In this document: positions 22,686 through 22,852 of the stretch, one piece after another
Layout of the letters: the number at the start of each line of letters is the position of its first letter
Numbering within the stretch: position 1 is the stretch's first letter
Source of the DNA: an uncultured Leptotrichia sp.
GTDB taxonomy: Bacteria; Fusobacteriota; Fusobacteriia; Fusobacteriales; Leptotrichiaceae
Length of the DNA stretch: 22,852 bases
Direction: 5' to 3'
NCBI GenBank assembly: GCA_937925095.1
Contig: CALEXX010000018.1
Span: forward strand, 1 to 22,852
Position numbers and translations under genes: made by a program
Notes under the pieces: generated by a model
Database searches by the model: none
Seen by the model: only the letters and a program-made list of their open reading frames with translations
What the model was told of the DNA's origin: nothing

Positions 22686-22852
22686 AGATCTCAATCCGTA
22701 AAGTTTTTCACTAAATAAATGAATTATGGAAATAATATCTTCTGCTAATTCTTCCTGAATTGATCTTTCTTTTATACCATCAGAAATAATTTTAACTTTT
22801 GTTTCAAATTTTTCAAAAAAATACTGTTCCGACAATCAATATATTTCATTCC
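22686..22852 (-). pseudogene. Fragment of IS607-type serine recombinase (TnpA)
   Basis: The minus frame from 22835 reads YFFEKFETKVKII...RSIQEELAEDIISI...FSEKLYGLRS, which matches the region of IS607-family resolvases just after the catalytic core (EEL.EDL.SII..FS..LYG.R). The frame is closed by TGA directly before 22835, with no ATG (only TTG), and after LYGLRS (about 22686) the sequence no longer resembles the family though the frame stays open to 22581. So it is a frame-broken or internal remnant; the N-terminal catalytic part would lie beyond the window. Together with the IS-end-like palindrome it marks old insertion activity. Confidence 0.6.

Noticed and set aside
1..22852. tRNA, rRNA or CRISPR arrays
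   Set aside because: I saw no cloverleaf with a CCA-ready acceptor, no rRNA words and no regularly spaced repeats on either strand; a tRNA scan would be needed to exclude degenerate cases.

Overview
The window is very AT-rich DNA (G+C visibly below about one third) from a diderm bacterium. An autotransporter-type protease, an RlpA lytic transglycosylase, several lipoproteins with clean lipoboxes and a DNPR-type MurE together suggest Fusobacteriota, most likely Leptotrichia or a close relative. That placement is inference from gene content and style; no 16S gene is present.

Left part (1-8904) is all on the minus strand. At the edge is the N-terminal 511 codons of a subtilisin-like serine protease with a lipoprotein signal and the first beta-strand repeat of an autotransporter passenger. 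Then come miaB-rho (stop and start codons abut), fabG, a viroplasmin-RNase HI gene and a small exported protein (ended by an intrinsic terminator), rlpA with its own extended -10 promoter, a membrane-anchored polysaccharide deacetylase, and a His-rich one-TM coiled-coil protein. Much of this is housekeeping and envelope work. Between 8905 and 9413 lies a candidate small RNA on the minus strand (promoter, 5' hairpin, C7 tract, intrinsic terminator) and the leader of argS.

Middle part (9414-16886): argS on plus, then a ~245-bp imperfect inverted repeat (MITE-like) between argS and an AraC-type regulator. The regulator is divergent from a carbohydrate ABC operon: substrate-binding lipoprotein, two MalF/MalG-like permeases and a Gfo/Idh/MocA oxidoreductase, closed by a bidirectional terminator. 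There is no ATPase gene, so a shared sugar ATPase encoded elsewhere is expected. Two copies of an 11-bp direct repeat exactly 20 bp apart, just upstream of the operon promoter, look like the regulator's binding sites.

Right part (16887-22852), minus strand: two overlapping genes for tiny two-TM proteins behind a near-consensus promoter, a PotD-like polyamine-binding lipoprotein, murE, a large family-5 (oligopeptide/nickel type) binding lipoprotein, and an area of mobile-element debris (IS-end-like palindrome and a fragment of an IS607-type serine recombinase).

The observation I rate most interesting is a recurring translation-start layout. At argS, at the Gfo/Idh gene and at the fabG/RNase HI junction, a strong Shine-Dalgarno is too far from the start codon, but a perfect hairpin fills the gap so that folding leaves 8-12 nt between SD and AUG. 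At argS and Gfo/Idh the hairpin's 5' arm also hides a decoy AUG. The second is the C7-containing candidate sRNA at 8962-9041.
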